From NCBI GenBank assembly GCA_040386335.1, contig JAZKFT010000012.1, positions 62,001 through 126,000 on the forward strand: a stretch of DNA of 64,000 bases. The letters run 5' to 3'. The translations under genes were made by a program, and so were the position numbers. The notes under the pieces are model-generated. The model was not told where the DNA came from. It made no database searches and saw only the letters and a program-made list of their open reading frames with translations. Source of the stretch: JAZKFT01 sp040386335. Its GTDB lineage: Bacteria > Bacteroidota > Bacteroidia > Chitinophagales > Chitinophagaceae. The stretch's first letter is position 1, and each line of letters begins with the position of its first letter. Below, piece by piece: positions 8,031 to 16,302 of the stretch.

Positions 8031-8339
8031 ATGTTCAATATTATAACCCGAAAGGCATTGTTGGAATATTGTAAAGAATACCCCGAAGCCTCCAATGCCT
8101 TGCTGGAATGGTATCATGAATTAGTAGAAGTAAACTTTAAGTCTTTCCAGGAATTAAAAGCTGTCTATGGAAATGCAAGTTTAGTTGGGGATGACCGCAT
8201 TGTATTTAATATCATGGGCAATCATTACAGGCTTGTTGTCCGTATGGTATTTACCTATAAGGCCATTCAAATCAAATGGTTTGGTACGCATGCTGAATAT
8301 GATAAAATCGATGTGACTACTATTCAAAATAGAAAATAA
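8031..8339 (+). CDS. higB: HigB-family toxin (predicted mRNA interferase)
   Basis: 102 residues of the HigB toxin family, RelE-like ribonucleases that cut mRNA on the ribosome when not bound by antitoxin. Typical features are the start MFNIITRKAL, a central KSFQELKAVYGNASLVGDDRI, then IVFNIMGNHYRLVVRM and the ending IQIKWFGTHAEYDKI. It starts nine bases after the palindromic operator. The antitoxin gene follows after 10 bp, so the toxin is encoded first, as usual for HigBA. The pair lies inside a duplicated target, which suggests horizontal arrival. Confidence 0.85.
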   Translation: MFNIITRKALLEYCKEYPEASNALLEWYHELVEVNFKSFQELKAVYGNASLVGDDRIVFNIMGNHYRLVVRMVFTYKAIQIKWFGTHAEYDKIDVTTIQNRK

Positions 8340-8349
8340 ATTCATTAAT

Positions 8350-8706
8350 ATGAAACTAAAGCCAATAAAGACTAAAAAAGAGTATGAAGCAATGCTGGAT
8401 TGGGTGGATACTCAATTTGATGTTTTGCCAGGTTTAAATAGCCCAGAGGGAGAGCAATTGGAGATTGCTTTACTTCTGATTAAGGCATATGAAGATGTGC
8501 ACTATCAAATACCCACGCCTGACCCGATAGAAGCAGTGAAAATAAAAATGGGGGAGAAGGGCTTATTTAGCAAGGACCTTGTAGCATGGGTTGGCAGCAA
8601 GGGGTATGTTTCAGCTTTGCTCAATAGAAAAAAACCGCTGACATTGAAACTTGCCAAAATCTTTCATCAACAATTAGGAATCCCGGCGGTTGTATTTTTA
8701 AATTGA
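8350..8706 (+). CDS. higA: HigA-like antitoxin with helix-turn-helix
   Basis: 118 residues. The N-terminal half (to about residue 50) is acidic and likely binds the toxin. The C-terminal half carries an XRE-type helix-turn-helix: IKMGEKGLFSKDLVAWVGSK, then GYVSALLNRKKPLTLKLAKI. It neutralises the upstream HigB toxin and probably binds the palindrome in front of the operon. Co-transcribed with higB (10-bp gap). Confidence 0.85.
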   Translation: MKLKPIKTKKEYEAMLDWVDTQFDVLPGLNSPEGEQLEIALLLIKAYEDVHYQIPTPDPIEAVKIKMGEKGLFSKDLVAWVGSKGYVSALLNRKKPLTLKLAKIFHQQLGIPAVVFLN

Positions 8707-8750
8707 CCGCTTTGGAAACTATGAATTGGGTGTAATGCCATTAGTCTTTC

Positions 8751-8785
8751 AACCCGAGTATACAAAGGATCAAAGGGGATTTTGC
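8751..8785 (+). repeat. Direct repeat, right copy
   Basis: Exact 35-base copy of 7866-7900. After it the sequence continues GCGCATTAA, so in the same frame it encodes NPSIQRIKGDF-Ala-His-stop, a complete alternative end of the radical SAM protein that lacks the MDF duplication present in the left copy. It is the relic of the gene end displaced when the toxin-antitoxin segment came in. Confidence 0.85.
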
Positions 8786-8839
8786 GCATTAAACAAACAA
8801 TAACTAAACAAAAACTATTGCTTTAAAAATTTTCTTTCT

Positions 8840-9220
8840 ATGCAAGAAACACACCAACAGTCCATAAAAATACCAGCCAAAATTGGCCACAGTTATACGT
8901 TTTCAGAGTTCCTGGATTTTAAGAAACTAAATACCAATTTTAAGAACCACAAGCGGCTCCGTGTTTTTCATACGCACGGCACCCTGTGTGCCAACCCCGG
9001 CTGTGGTAAAGAAGGCATCTACCTGATAAAGGCCGCCAACAATCAAAATGGTTTTCACATAGATGTGTACACCAAAGATTTTGAAATGATGACCATTGAT
9101 CATATTTTACCAAGAAGCCTTGGCGGAAGTGATTCGATCGAAAATCTTCAACCCATGTGTAATAGCTGCAATCATAAAAAGGGTAATAAGGTGGAGGCGA
9201 AGGCTGTATCTAATAGTTAA
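8840..9220 (+). CDS. HNH endonuclease domain protein
   Basis: 126 residues with a zinc-type HNH domain. Cys50-x4-Cys55 and Cys107-x2-Cys110 should bind zinc, and Asp87-His88 in MTIDHILP, Asn102 and the final NHKKGNK complete the active site. The protein is little more than this domain and has no added DNA-recognition part that I can see. HNH proteins of this type cut DNA in restriction, repair or mobile-element settings. Its position next to an inserted toxin-antitoxin module suggests an accessory gene. No partner methylase is present. Confidence 0.75.
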   Translation: MQETHQQSIKIPAKIGHSYTFSEFLDFKKLNTNFKNHKRLRVFHTHGTLCANPGCGKEGIYLIKAANNQNGFHIDVYTKDFEMMTIDHILPRSLGGSDSIENLQPMCNSCNHKKGNKVEAKAVSNS

Positions 9221-9260
9221 GCGTTTTTTATAAAATGATTTTTGGTAAAAGTTACGGTCA

Positions 9261-10343
9261 ATGATTAGATACGGGTTTCTATTAATGGTCACTTTTTTAA
9301 CCTCTTCTCTGTATTCGCAAAAGTTACCCGATCGCCCCGGTTTTTCTAAAGTAGATAGTTTGGCAACGACTGTAGTGTATGATGGTGATATTTATCAGCT
9401 AACCAAAATGCTGACAGATTCATTTCCAATGCAAGTGGTTAAAGCAAGGGCTATTTTTCGGTGGATTGCAGAAAACATCAGTTACGATTTTCAGTTCTAC
9501 AATAAGTATCATGAGACAGATAAAGAACAGCCAACCTACAAATGCAGGGGAGCCGAAGATTGTGCCATAAAGAAAATAGAATGGGAAACCAGCTACCTCA
9601 GTAAAGTCTTAAAAAAGAAAAAAGCGGTCTGCCAGGGTTATGCCATGCTTTTTCAGAAAATGTGCACTATCGCCGGACTTAAATCGGAAATAATTCCAGG
9701 CTATGTAAGGTCCAGGTATTACCAGGTGGGCGGCATGGGGAGCCTGGACCATGCCTGGAATGCTGTATGGATAGACAGTGCCTATTATCTCGTTGACGTT
9801 ACCTGGGCAGCTGGAGGATGTTCTGAAAATGAGGACGGCAAGCTATTGGCCTTTCATAAACAATACCATGATTATTACTGGCTCACTCCGCCCCAGGATT
9901 TTGCCAGGAACCATTTTCCCAAAAACAGTCAGTGGACACTGTTGAAAAATTATACCAAAGAAGATTTTTCACAAAATCCATATTACCTGCCGGGAGCATT
10001 GCCTAAAATAAAATTGCTGGAACCTGTCACTGGTGTCATTAATGCGAAGAAAGGAGATACTATAAAATTTAAAATCGACTATTCGGAACAGGTAAAATAC
10101 GTACAAGTAAATTCCAATATTTTCAGGAACCCCGATGTGTGGGTGGTGGAGGATGCGAACAAAAAAACGGGCATTAAAACACTTAACGCATTTGCGTTAA
10201 AAAGACAGCAATACATCGAATACAAACAACAAGGCAATGTATACGAATTTGAATACGTGGTAACGGATGCCTCACTGTACTATGTAGATATTCTTTTTGA
10301 TACGCAACGGGTAATGAGAAGTAAGGTGAACATAGTAAAATAA
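9261..10343 (+). CDS. Secreted transglutaminase-like protein
   Basis: 360 residues. Residues 1-19 are a signal peptide ending near SLYSQ. A transglutaminase-like core follows with a visible Cys-His-Asp triad: Cys124 in AVCQGYA, His164 in LDHAWN and Asp179 in VDVTW. The arrangement resembles the kyphoscoliosis-peptidase branch. The C-terminal 110 residues look like a beta domain. Proteins of this type are cysteine peptidases or amidotransferases acting outside the cytoplasm; the substrate is unknown. It is convergent with the M16 protease gene. Confidence 0.75.
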   Translation: MIRYGFLLMVTFLTSSLYSQKLPDRPGFSKVDSLATTVVYDGDIYQLTKMLTDSFPMQVVKARAIFRWIAENISYDFQFYNKYHETDKEQPTYKCRGAEDCAIKKIEWETSYLSKVLKKKKAVCQGYAMLFQKMCTIAGLKSEIIPGYVRSRYYQVGGMGSLDHAWNAVWIDSAYYLVDVTWAAGGCSENEDGKLLAFHKQYHDYYWLTPPQDFARNHFPKNSQWTLLKNYTKEDFSQNPYYLPGALPKIKLLEPVTGVINAKKGDTIKFKIDYSEQVKYVQVNSNIFRNPDVWVVEDANKKTGIKTLNAFALKRQQYIEYKQQGNVYEFEYVVTDASLYYVDILFDTQRVMRSKVNIVK

Positions 10344-10390
10344 GGTCGGGTTTGTAAATGACCTTTAGATAGGTGAGGTTCTTTCGTCCG

Positions 10391-10446
10391 GACGGGGTTT
10401 TCACTTCGGCCTCTCAAACTGAAAGTATCCTTCGTGAAACCCCGAC
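10391..10446. other. Imperfect inverted repeat between convergent genes
   Basis: GGGGTTTTCAC (from 10394) can pair with GTGAAACCCC (to 10443) with one bulged base and a loop of about 29 bases. It lies between two convergent gene ends, so it could terminate both, but the loop is long and no clear T tract follows. Confidence 0.3.
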
Positions 10447-10506
10447 CTGCAGTGAGCCAACCACCTTTCAATCTAAATGGCGGCATTTTTTCGATTCGTA
10501 TCCCAT

Positions 10507-13344
10507 TTACAACCGCTTCCCATTAATATCCAACTCCACCAAATTAGCTTTCCCCAGCTTTTTTACTTCTTCCCATTGGGTGGCTTTATCACCTACGACG
10601 AGGTAGATCATATCTGCTTCATTCAATTGTTCACGGATGATGCTCTTAAAATCGGCTAGTTGCATACCCACCAGTTGTTGCTGTTTGTCTTCCAGGTATT
10701 TCAGCGATTTATTGTATTTGCTGATCTCTCCCAGCATCGCCAGTTTGGCTCCCAGGCTTTCGTATAAAAGCGTGTTCTTTTTCTGTACTTTATTTTTGGT
10801 AATGCTCACCTCGGCGTCGCCAAAGCTTTTTTCGTAATCGCTGAGCATGTCCTTAATGATCTGCAATGAGGCCAGTGTTGCATTGGCCCTGACACTAGTA
10901 ACGGCTGAAAACGGCGCTATTTCTTTTGCTTTTACTAATTGCGAAGAGGCACCATAGGTATATCCCTTTCCGATACGAAGTACCTGTGTAAGCTTACCGC
11001 TTGATCCGCTGCCCAGCACTTCGTTGGCAAATTCGAGTTTATCGCTATTGGGATTAGCAGTCGAAAGCCCTAATTTTCCAACATACAATACCGACTGTTT
11101 TGAACCGGGTACATCGATAAAGAAAACGGTGCCGCTATTTGACTGCGCCGGGATTTTATAAGCAGGCAGGCTTACGGGTTTCGCCTTCCAGTCTTTTGCC
11201 AACGCTGTCAATGCATTATTCACTCTTTCTTTGCCGATAGAACCGGCTACATGAAATGATGCCACAGAGGGCGAAAAATAATTATTGTAATAAGCCTTTA
11301 GGTCGTCCATCGTAATGGCGGCAACCGTTTGTAAAGTGCCTGTGGATGGATATCCGAAAATGTGTTGATCGCCGTAAATGAGCTTATTAAAATTAATGCC
11401 TGCAATAGCCGTAGCATTCGCCTCCCTGCCTTTTAAACCTGTAAGCAATGCTTTGTATAAACGTTCGTATTCGGTTTTGTCCCAGCGTGGTTGCAGCAAT
11501 ATTTCCTGCACCAGTGCAAAAGTCGGTTCAAAATTGCGCTGCAGGCAGGTAGCCCTGATCCTGGTTTCTTCATTGTTACTACTAACGAATATGCTGGCCC
11601 CCAACAGGTCAATCGCTTCTTCCAGTTCTGCCGCTGTTTTAGTAGCAGTGCCCTGCATTAGCATGCTAGCCAGCAGCGACGATACGCCTGATTTATTTAT
11701 AGGATCCGCCCAATGACCACCATTCAATACGATTTCAAAATTAACCAGCGGTATCTCGTTACTCTCTAATCCAAATGCCTTCATACCATTGGCAAGAGAA
11801 GCCGTCCAGATAGGTGGCATTTTAAAAAGTGGCATCTCGCCGAAAGCAGGTTCAGAGCGGTTGTGTTTGGTCTTTGTTTTCTCAAACTTTGCATCTTCAC
11901 CTGGATTTACATCCTCATTCTGTACGCCTGCCACTACAGGTTCTATCCAAACTGTCGCGGCCACCGCGTCAGTCAATGCCAATTCTTTTTTGCCTTTGGG
12001 AACAAAACTCGTTACCACAAATGGTTTGTTTTTTATGTATTGTTCAAACACCCTTTTTACATCTTCCCTGGTAACTGCCTGAACCAATTCTGCCTCTTTA
12101 CTTACATAACCGGGATCGCCTTTAAACTCATTGTCCCTGCCCAGTTGTTGCGCCTTATCCAATATGTTTTCTATACCCTCGTAAAGGTTAGTTTCCAATT
12201 GCGCTTTGATACGCAAAAGGTCTTTGTCCGGGAACGATTCCTTTTCAAACAAAACCAACGCTTCATCAATGGCGGCTTTTACATCGTTTAATTTTGTGTC
12301 TGCATTTCCGCGGACTCTCATATAAAATTCACCCGCGATCTCTTTACTGCTCTGGTTTACATTGGCATTGGGCGCCAATTTTTTCTGCTCCACAATCACT
12401 TTGTAAAAAGGGGATGTTTTGCTACCACTCAATAATTGCGCCAGCACATTTAAGGCATATTCATCCTTATGGTATTGTTCCACCGAGGGAAATACCATCG
12501 TTAACTCTGGGAGTTTCGCAAAATTATCTTCATAATACAAAGACTGTGTTTTGGCCAGCTTTACCGGCTGCGGTTTCATCGGTTCTACTGCCGGTCCCTT
12601 GCGAATCTCTCCAAACCAAAGCTTTACCCGATCTTTTGTTTTGGCGATATCGATATCACCGGCAATGACTAACGTGGCATTGCCTGCACCATAGTATTTT
12701 TCATAAAACTCCTTTACATCTTCCAGCGTAGCGGCCTGGAGATCCGGAAGTAAGCCGATTACTGTCCAGTTGTAGGGATGTGATTTGGGATAGAGGTTGG
12801 ATACGATCACTTCATTTGTAGAGCCATAGGGCACATTGTCGTAGTTCTGGCGCTTTTCGTTTTTTACCACCTGTATTTCTTTTTCCAGCGCTTCTTTGGT
12901 TACGGTGTTGATCATGAATCCGAGGCGGTCAGAATCAATCCACAGTATCTTTTCAAAGGCATCTTTTGGAACCACTTCGTAATAAACGGTGCCATCATTC
13001 CAGGTACCGCCATTGCGGTTGCCGCCCCACTCGGGTATCAGTTTACGATTGGCGCCACGGGGCGTATTTTCCGAATGGTTAAACGACATGTGTTCAAAAA
13101 AATGCGCAAAGCCTGTTTTGCCGGGTTTCTCACGGTTGGAGCCTACATGTACAATAGTGGAGACGGCTACTATAGGGTCGGAGTGATCCTCATGCAACAC
13201 CACTTCCAGGCCATTGTCCAAAACAAATTTTTCGTACTTGATGCCGAAAGGTTTGGTCGCAACGGTTTTCGGTGTTTGCGCAAATGAAATACCTGTAGCA
13301 ACCATTAACAGGACGATACACAACAATTTTTTTAATGAAGACAT
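10507..13344 (-). CDS. M16 family zinc metallopeptidase, two-lobe
   Basis: 945 residues, the length of two-domain pitrilysin-type proteases. A signal peptide covers residues 1-22 (ending ISFAQ). The inverted zinc motif HFFEH (81-85) is intact, and a downstream EKEIQVVKNEKRQN supplies the third ligand Glu. The second half (after about 520) repeats the fold without the zinc motif, as in active M16 enzymes. It is probably periplasmic and degrades peptides. It is transcribed alone, with 498 bp of non-coding DNA upstream. Confidence 0.9.
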   Translation of the reverse strand: MSSLKKLLCIVLLMVATGISFAQTPKTVATKPFGIKYEKFVLDNGLEVVLHEDHSDPIVAVSTIVHVGSNREKPGKTGFAHFFEHMSFNHSENTPRGANRKLIPEWGGNRNGGTWNDGTVYYEVVPKDAFEKILWIDSDRLGFMINTVTKEALEKEIQVVKNEKRQNYDNVPYGSTNEVIVSNLYPKSHPYNWTVIGLLPDLQAATLEDVKEFYEKYYGAGNATLVIAGDIDIAKTKDRVKLWFGEIRKGPAVEPMKPQPVKLAKTQSLYYEDNFAKLPELTMVFPSVEQYHKDEYALNVLAQLLSGSKTSPFYKVIVEQKKLAPNANVNQSSKEIAGEFYMRVRGNADTKLNDVKAAIDEALVLFEKESFPDKDLLRIKAQLETNLYEGIENILDKAQQLGRDNEFKGDPGYVSKEAELVQAVTREDVKRVFEQYIKNKPFVVTSFVPKGKKELALTDAVAATVWIEPVVAGVQNEDVNPGEDAKFEKTKTKHNRSEPAFGEMPLFKMPPIWTASLANGMKAFGLESNEIPLVNFEIVLNGGHWADPINKSGVSSLLASMLMQGTATKTAAELEEAIDLLGASIFVSSNNEETRIRATCLQRNFEPTFALVQEILLQPRWDKTEYERLYKALLTGLKGREANATAIAGINFNKLIYGDQHIFGYPSTGTLQTVAAITMDDLKAYYNNYFSPSVASFHVAGSIGKERVNNALTALAKDWKAKPVSLPAYKIPAQSNSGTVFFIDVPGSKQSVLYVGKLGLSTANPNSDKLEFANEVLGSGSSGKLTQVLRIGKGYTYGASSQLVKAKEIAPFSAVTSVRANATLASLQIIKDMLSDYEKSFGDAEVSITKNKVQKKNTLLYESLGAKLAMLGEISKYNKSLKYLEDKQQQLVGMQLADFKSIIREQLNEADMIYLVVGDKATQWEEVKKLGKANLVELDINGKRL

Positions 13345-13842
13345 GGCAGTTCGATTATTGATCTAAGTAAATGTAAAAAAATATTGCTTGGCAGCGTTTT
13401 ATTTAAGCGGTGAAATCGACCTGCTGGCAAGGCTGAATCACCAAAAAGATGAACGATGAAATGCACGAATCTATTCCGGAGTGGTGTTTCACCAACGGTA
13501 GCAAAATGAAAGCACAAAGGTGCATGGCGTCCACTGTGCCTGAAATAATGCGGCCTCTTGTGATGAAGAATGGTGGCTGTTTACGCCAAAGGGATAAGGC
13601 TCGTAAATGTCGGGATCCCGGTGATACAAAGCAAGGTTGGCGATAAGTTTTTGATAAGTATGTGAAAACTGAACTGCAGGAATTGGATGTATTTAAAGAT
13701 TTCTTTTTGAAACAGTAGTTTAGAGATCAGGAAGTTCCCTAAAAGCTGTCGTTAACAGCAAATAACAACAAAGCAGAAATCCGTAAACTTGTACCTCAGT
13801 TTTATGCAACAACTTTGGCAATTGAGATAATCTTTCATTTCT
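13345..13842. other. Gene-free spacer with possible gene remnants
   Basis: No convincing gene is present between the divergent M16 and AraC genes. Short stretches read like protein ends in different frames, for example EEWWLFTPKG stop near 13570-13605 and DKYVKTELQELDVFKDF stop at about 13655-13718. This may be a decayed gene, but no reading frame joins them and I cannot name a source. Promoters for both neighbours must lie here. Confidence 0.4.
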
Positions 13843-14676
13843 ATGGTACTATCCGAATTTATTCCAGGGCCCCGTTTAACAGCGTTTGTTCGGGTATATA
13901 GGGTAGTACACTTTTTTTTTGCCGACGTTACAAACATTCCTTACAAGCCCTACCCTCCCAGACCAGAACATTGTTTGAGTTTTTACCCAAGAGATACGGA
14001 AACAGTTGAATATGCAAATAGTGGTACCAAAATTACCAACTTAAAAGCTGTTTTGATCGGACAACAAAACGAGGTTACCAATAGATTCGTAGGCCGGGAC
14101 TTTTTAGTTTTTCAAATCGTTTTTAAGCCAGGAGCATTGTATCGGCTCACGGGCATCCCTTCTTATCAAATAACCAATAGTTATTTTGATGCAGAGACCG
14201 TTTTCCCAAAAGATATAAAAGAGGTAAATGATAAACTCAATGATGCTGCCAACTTTCAAGAAATGGTGGCGGTGGCAGAGTCGTTTTTGTTGCAACAAAT
14301 TAACCATGGCGTAAAAGAATTTCATAGGTTAGACCAGGTAAGCAATATGATCTTAACCGCCACTCAAAATTTGAATATAGATTGGCTTGCAAAAGAATCA
14401 TGTTTGAGCTTTAGGCAATACGAACGAAAGTTTATAGAACGAATGGGTATCTCACCAAGGCATTTTAATAAAATCGTAAGGTTTGAAAATGCTTTCCGCC
14501 TAAAAAATAAACAACCTCATTTAGATTGGTTAACCATAGCTATTCATTGTGGTTACTACGATTATCAACATTTGGTAAAGGATTACAAGGAATTTACAAA
14601 CCAAACGCCCACTGATTTTCACCTCCTCGACAATGCTTCCCCCGAAAGAAAATTTGGAGAATCGGATACCTACTAA
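13843..14676 (+). CDS. AraC-family transcriptional regulator
   Basis: 277 residues. The first 150 form the N-terminal domain common in Bacteroidota AraC-type regulators (VLSEFIPGPRL, then EHCLSFYPRD and LVFQIVFKPGALYRLTGIP). The C-terminal 100 residues hold the double helix-turn-helix: NIDWLAKESCLSFRQYERKF, then GISPRHFNKIVRF and TIAIHCGYYDYQHLVKDYKE. It is followed after 75 bp by a cupin protein gene in the same direction, which may be its target. The inducer is unknown. Confidence 0.85.
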   Translation: MVLSEFIPGPRLTAFVRVYRVVHFFFADVTNIPYKPYPPRPEHCLSFYPRDTETVEYANSGTKITNLKAVLIGQQNEVTNRFVGRDFLVFQIVFKPGALYRLTGIPSYQITNSYFDAETVFPKDIKEVNDKLNDAANFQEMVAVAESFLLQQINHGVKEFHRLDQVSNMILTATQNLNIDWLAKESCLSFRQYERKFIERMGISPRHFNKIVRFENAFRLKNKQPHLDWLTIAIHCGYYDYQHLVKDYKEFTNQTPTDFHLLDNASPERKFGESDTY

Positions 14677-14751
14677 AAATGTCGTTTTTATACCACCAAA
14701 CCCCTGTCCACCTGGCTGACATTTGTATTGTACCATTTAAACAATACAACT

Positions 14752-15306
14752 ATGGAAAGGAAGAAATTTCTATTAACAACAGCGGCAGCTATTCCGGCAC
14801 TCCTGATTGGAAAAAATGTTCAGGCACAAAAACCAAAATGGCCTGGCAAAGGTTTTGTAGTAAAAGCCACAGATAGCAGGTTTGGCGAAAAAACTGTAAT
14901 CGGTGGCAAAAGTCCCAACGACATTAAAGTTTCGCAAAAAGACACCAACGGTGAGCTGACCATTTTTGAATACACCGGTAATGAAAAAGGCGGACCGCCA
15001 CTGCATGTTCATGCACAGCAGGACGAGATGTTTTTCATTGTACAAGGCGAATATCTTTTCCAGGTCGGCGAAGACAAGCATCAATTAAAAGCAGGAGACA
15101 CCATTTTCTTACCAAGGACAGTTCCCCATGCTTTTGCTCAATTAACAGAAAACGGAAAAATGTTTTTTCTTTTTCAGCCATCAGGGAAAATGGAAGACTT
15201 TTTCAGAACAATAGGCAACCTTACCGGGCCGCCAACACCAGCGCAGGGAGCTAAAATATTTGCCGACCATGACATGAAAGTAGTGGGACCGCCCTTAGAA
15301 TTTTAG
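14752..15306 (+). CDS. Exported cupin-domain protein
   Basis: 184 residues from the ATG at 14752. Residues 1-25 (ERKKFLLTTAAAIPALLIG) are a signal sequence without a twin-arginine pair. A single cupin barrel follows with HVHAQQDEMFFIVQGE, giving two His and a Glu as metal ligands, and VPHAF for the fourth His. Such quercetinase-like cupins may be dioxygenases or small-molecule binders; nothing fixes the substrate. The upstream in-frame ATG at 14728 would add eight residues ahead of the charged signal start and is less likely. Confidence 0.8.
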   Translation: MERKKFLLTTAAAIPALLIGKNVQAQKPKWPGKGFVVKATDSRFGEKTVIGGKSPNDIKVSQKDTNGELTIFEYTGNEKGGPPLHVHAQQDEMFFIVQGEYLFQVGEDKHQLKAGDTIFLPRTVPHAFAQLTENGKMFFLFQPSGKMEDFFRTIGNLTGPPTPAQGAKIFADHDMKVVGPPLEF

Positions 15307-15381
15307 AGCGTCAACCGGTGACAATAGAAAGGTTGGCAGCCAGGTGGTTTGGGACCAGTAAATTGGCGCCGGGACGAGTAC

Positions 15382-16140
15382 TTAATCGCCACCGCCACAA
15401 CCGCCACCACAACCGCCGCTGCAACTGCTACCTCCATCGCCTCCGCCATCACCGCCACCATCAGAAGAGCCGCCGTCTGAATCACCCCAGCCGCCGTCCA
15501 CTCCTGCACCACCAAAGTCACCATCGCCAAAATCATTAAATTCAGGGAAAGTACTGCTGTCGGAAATGGATCCATCGAAAGAATCAACCAGGGTTCCGTC
15601 GCCGTAACCACCATTTGAGCCGTCGCCACGGCTCTTTTTCCGCGACTGGTATTTGCCGTATTTCACGATTTCATCATCAAATTTGGCTACGCCCCAGATA
15701 TCTTCCGGGGGAATGATACCGAACTCGTTTTTGTAAAGGTTCAGCGTATCTATAAACTGTGCACTAAAACGGCCTGTCTGGTCCTGTATCGGCACCAGTT
15801 CCGGGTTATGGTCGAATGGACATTCAATGACGCTGTTGCAGAAATCCCGGTAGCCTTTTGTGAAGAGGATATGTTCGTGCCAAACAATGTCGATCGCTTT
15901 AGAGGGAGTCACTTCAAAATCGCTAACCACACCCAGGTATACAAATTTTTTGTACTCAAACACTGCTTTCAAAGCCATGCGCCCGGGCCAGTTGTGCTTT
16001 CTTGCGATCTTGGCTGCAAAAGCGCGGCTCGACGAGCCATCGCCTCCGAAAAGCTCTTTTACATGGCCCCATAGGCCCGCCGGAACAATATGGTTAAAAT
16101 GGTAGCACTTAATTCGGATCCATAATTCTTTTTTGGTCAT
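15382..16140 (-). CDS. Glycine-rich domain (GRDP-like) protein
   Basis: 252 residues from the ATG at 16140. The first 150 residues match the GRDP-like family: PSKAIDIVWHEHILFTKGYRDFC is its hallmark WHxH region. A low-complexity tail of Gly, Asp and Ser follows (from about residue 170), ending in three cysteines spaced by Gly runs (CSGGCGGGC). There is no signal peptide. A reading frame continues upstream to 16260, but that part is spacer repeat DNA and was left out. The role in bacteria is unknown to me. Confidence 0.75.
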   Translation of the reverse strand: MTKKELWIRIKCYHFNHIVPAGLWGHVKELFGGDGSSSRAFAAKIARKHNWPGRMALKAVFEYKKFVYLGVVSDFEVTPSKAIDIVWHEHILFTKGYRDFCNSVIECPFDHNPELVPIQDQTGRFSAQFIDTLNLYKNEFGIIPPEDIWGVAKFDDEIVKYGKYQSRKKSRGDGSNGGYGDGTLVDSFDGSISDSSTFPEFNDFGDGDFGGAGVDGGWGDSDGGSSDGGGDGGGDGGSSCSGGCGGGCGGGD

Positions 16141-16302
16141 AAGAGTAGGGGATTGTTTAGGCTTGTTAATAGTTGTGGGTTTCAGGTTGCCAGTCGCTGG
16201 TTGCCAATAGCCAGTACATAGATAGCTCGAACCGGTAACCTGCAACAGGTAGCCCGGCAACTTTATGCAGTAAGTTAAAAGCTTTATCCATATTTTTCAC
16301 AT

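Noticed and set aside
13449..13646. 65-residue plus-strand protein in the M16/AraC spacer
   Set aside because: The composition is unlike a protein of this genome, it shows no motif, and neighbouring frames look equally gene-like in pieces. It is treated as possible remnant DNA.
16141..16260. N-terminal extension of the glycine-rich domain protein
   Set aside because: The added 40 residues are encoded by spacer repeat words, and homologues start near the MTKKELW position.
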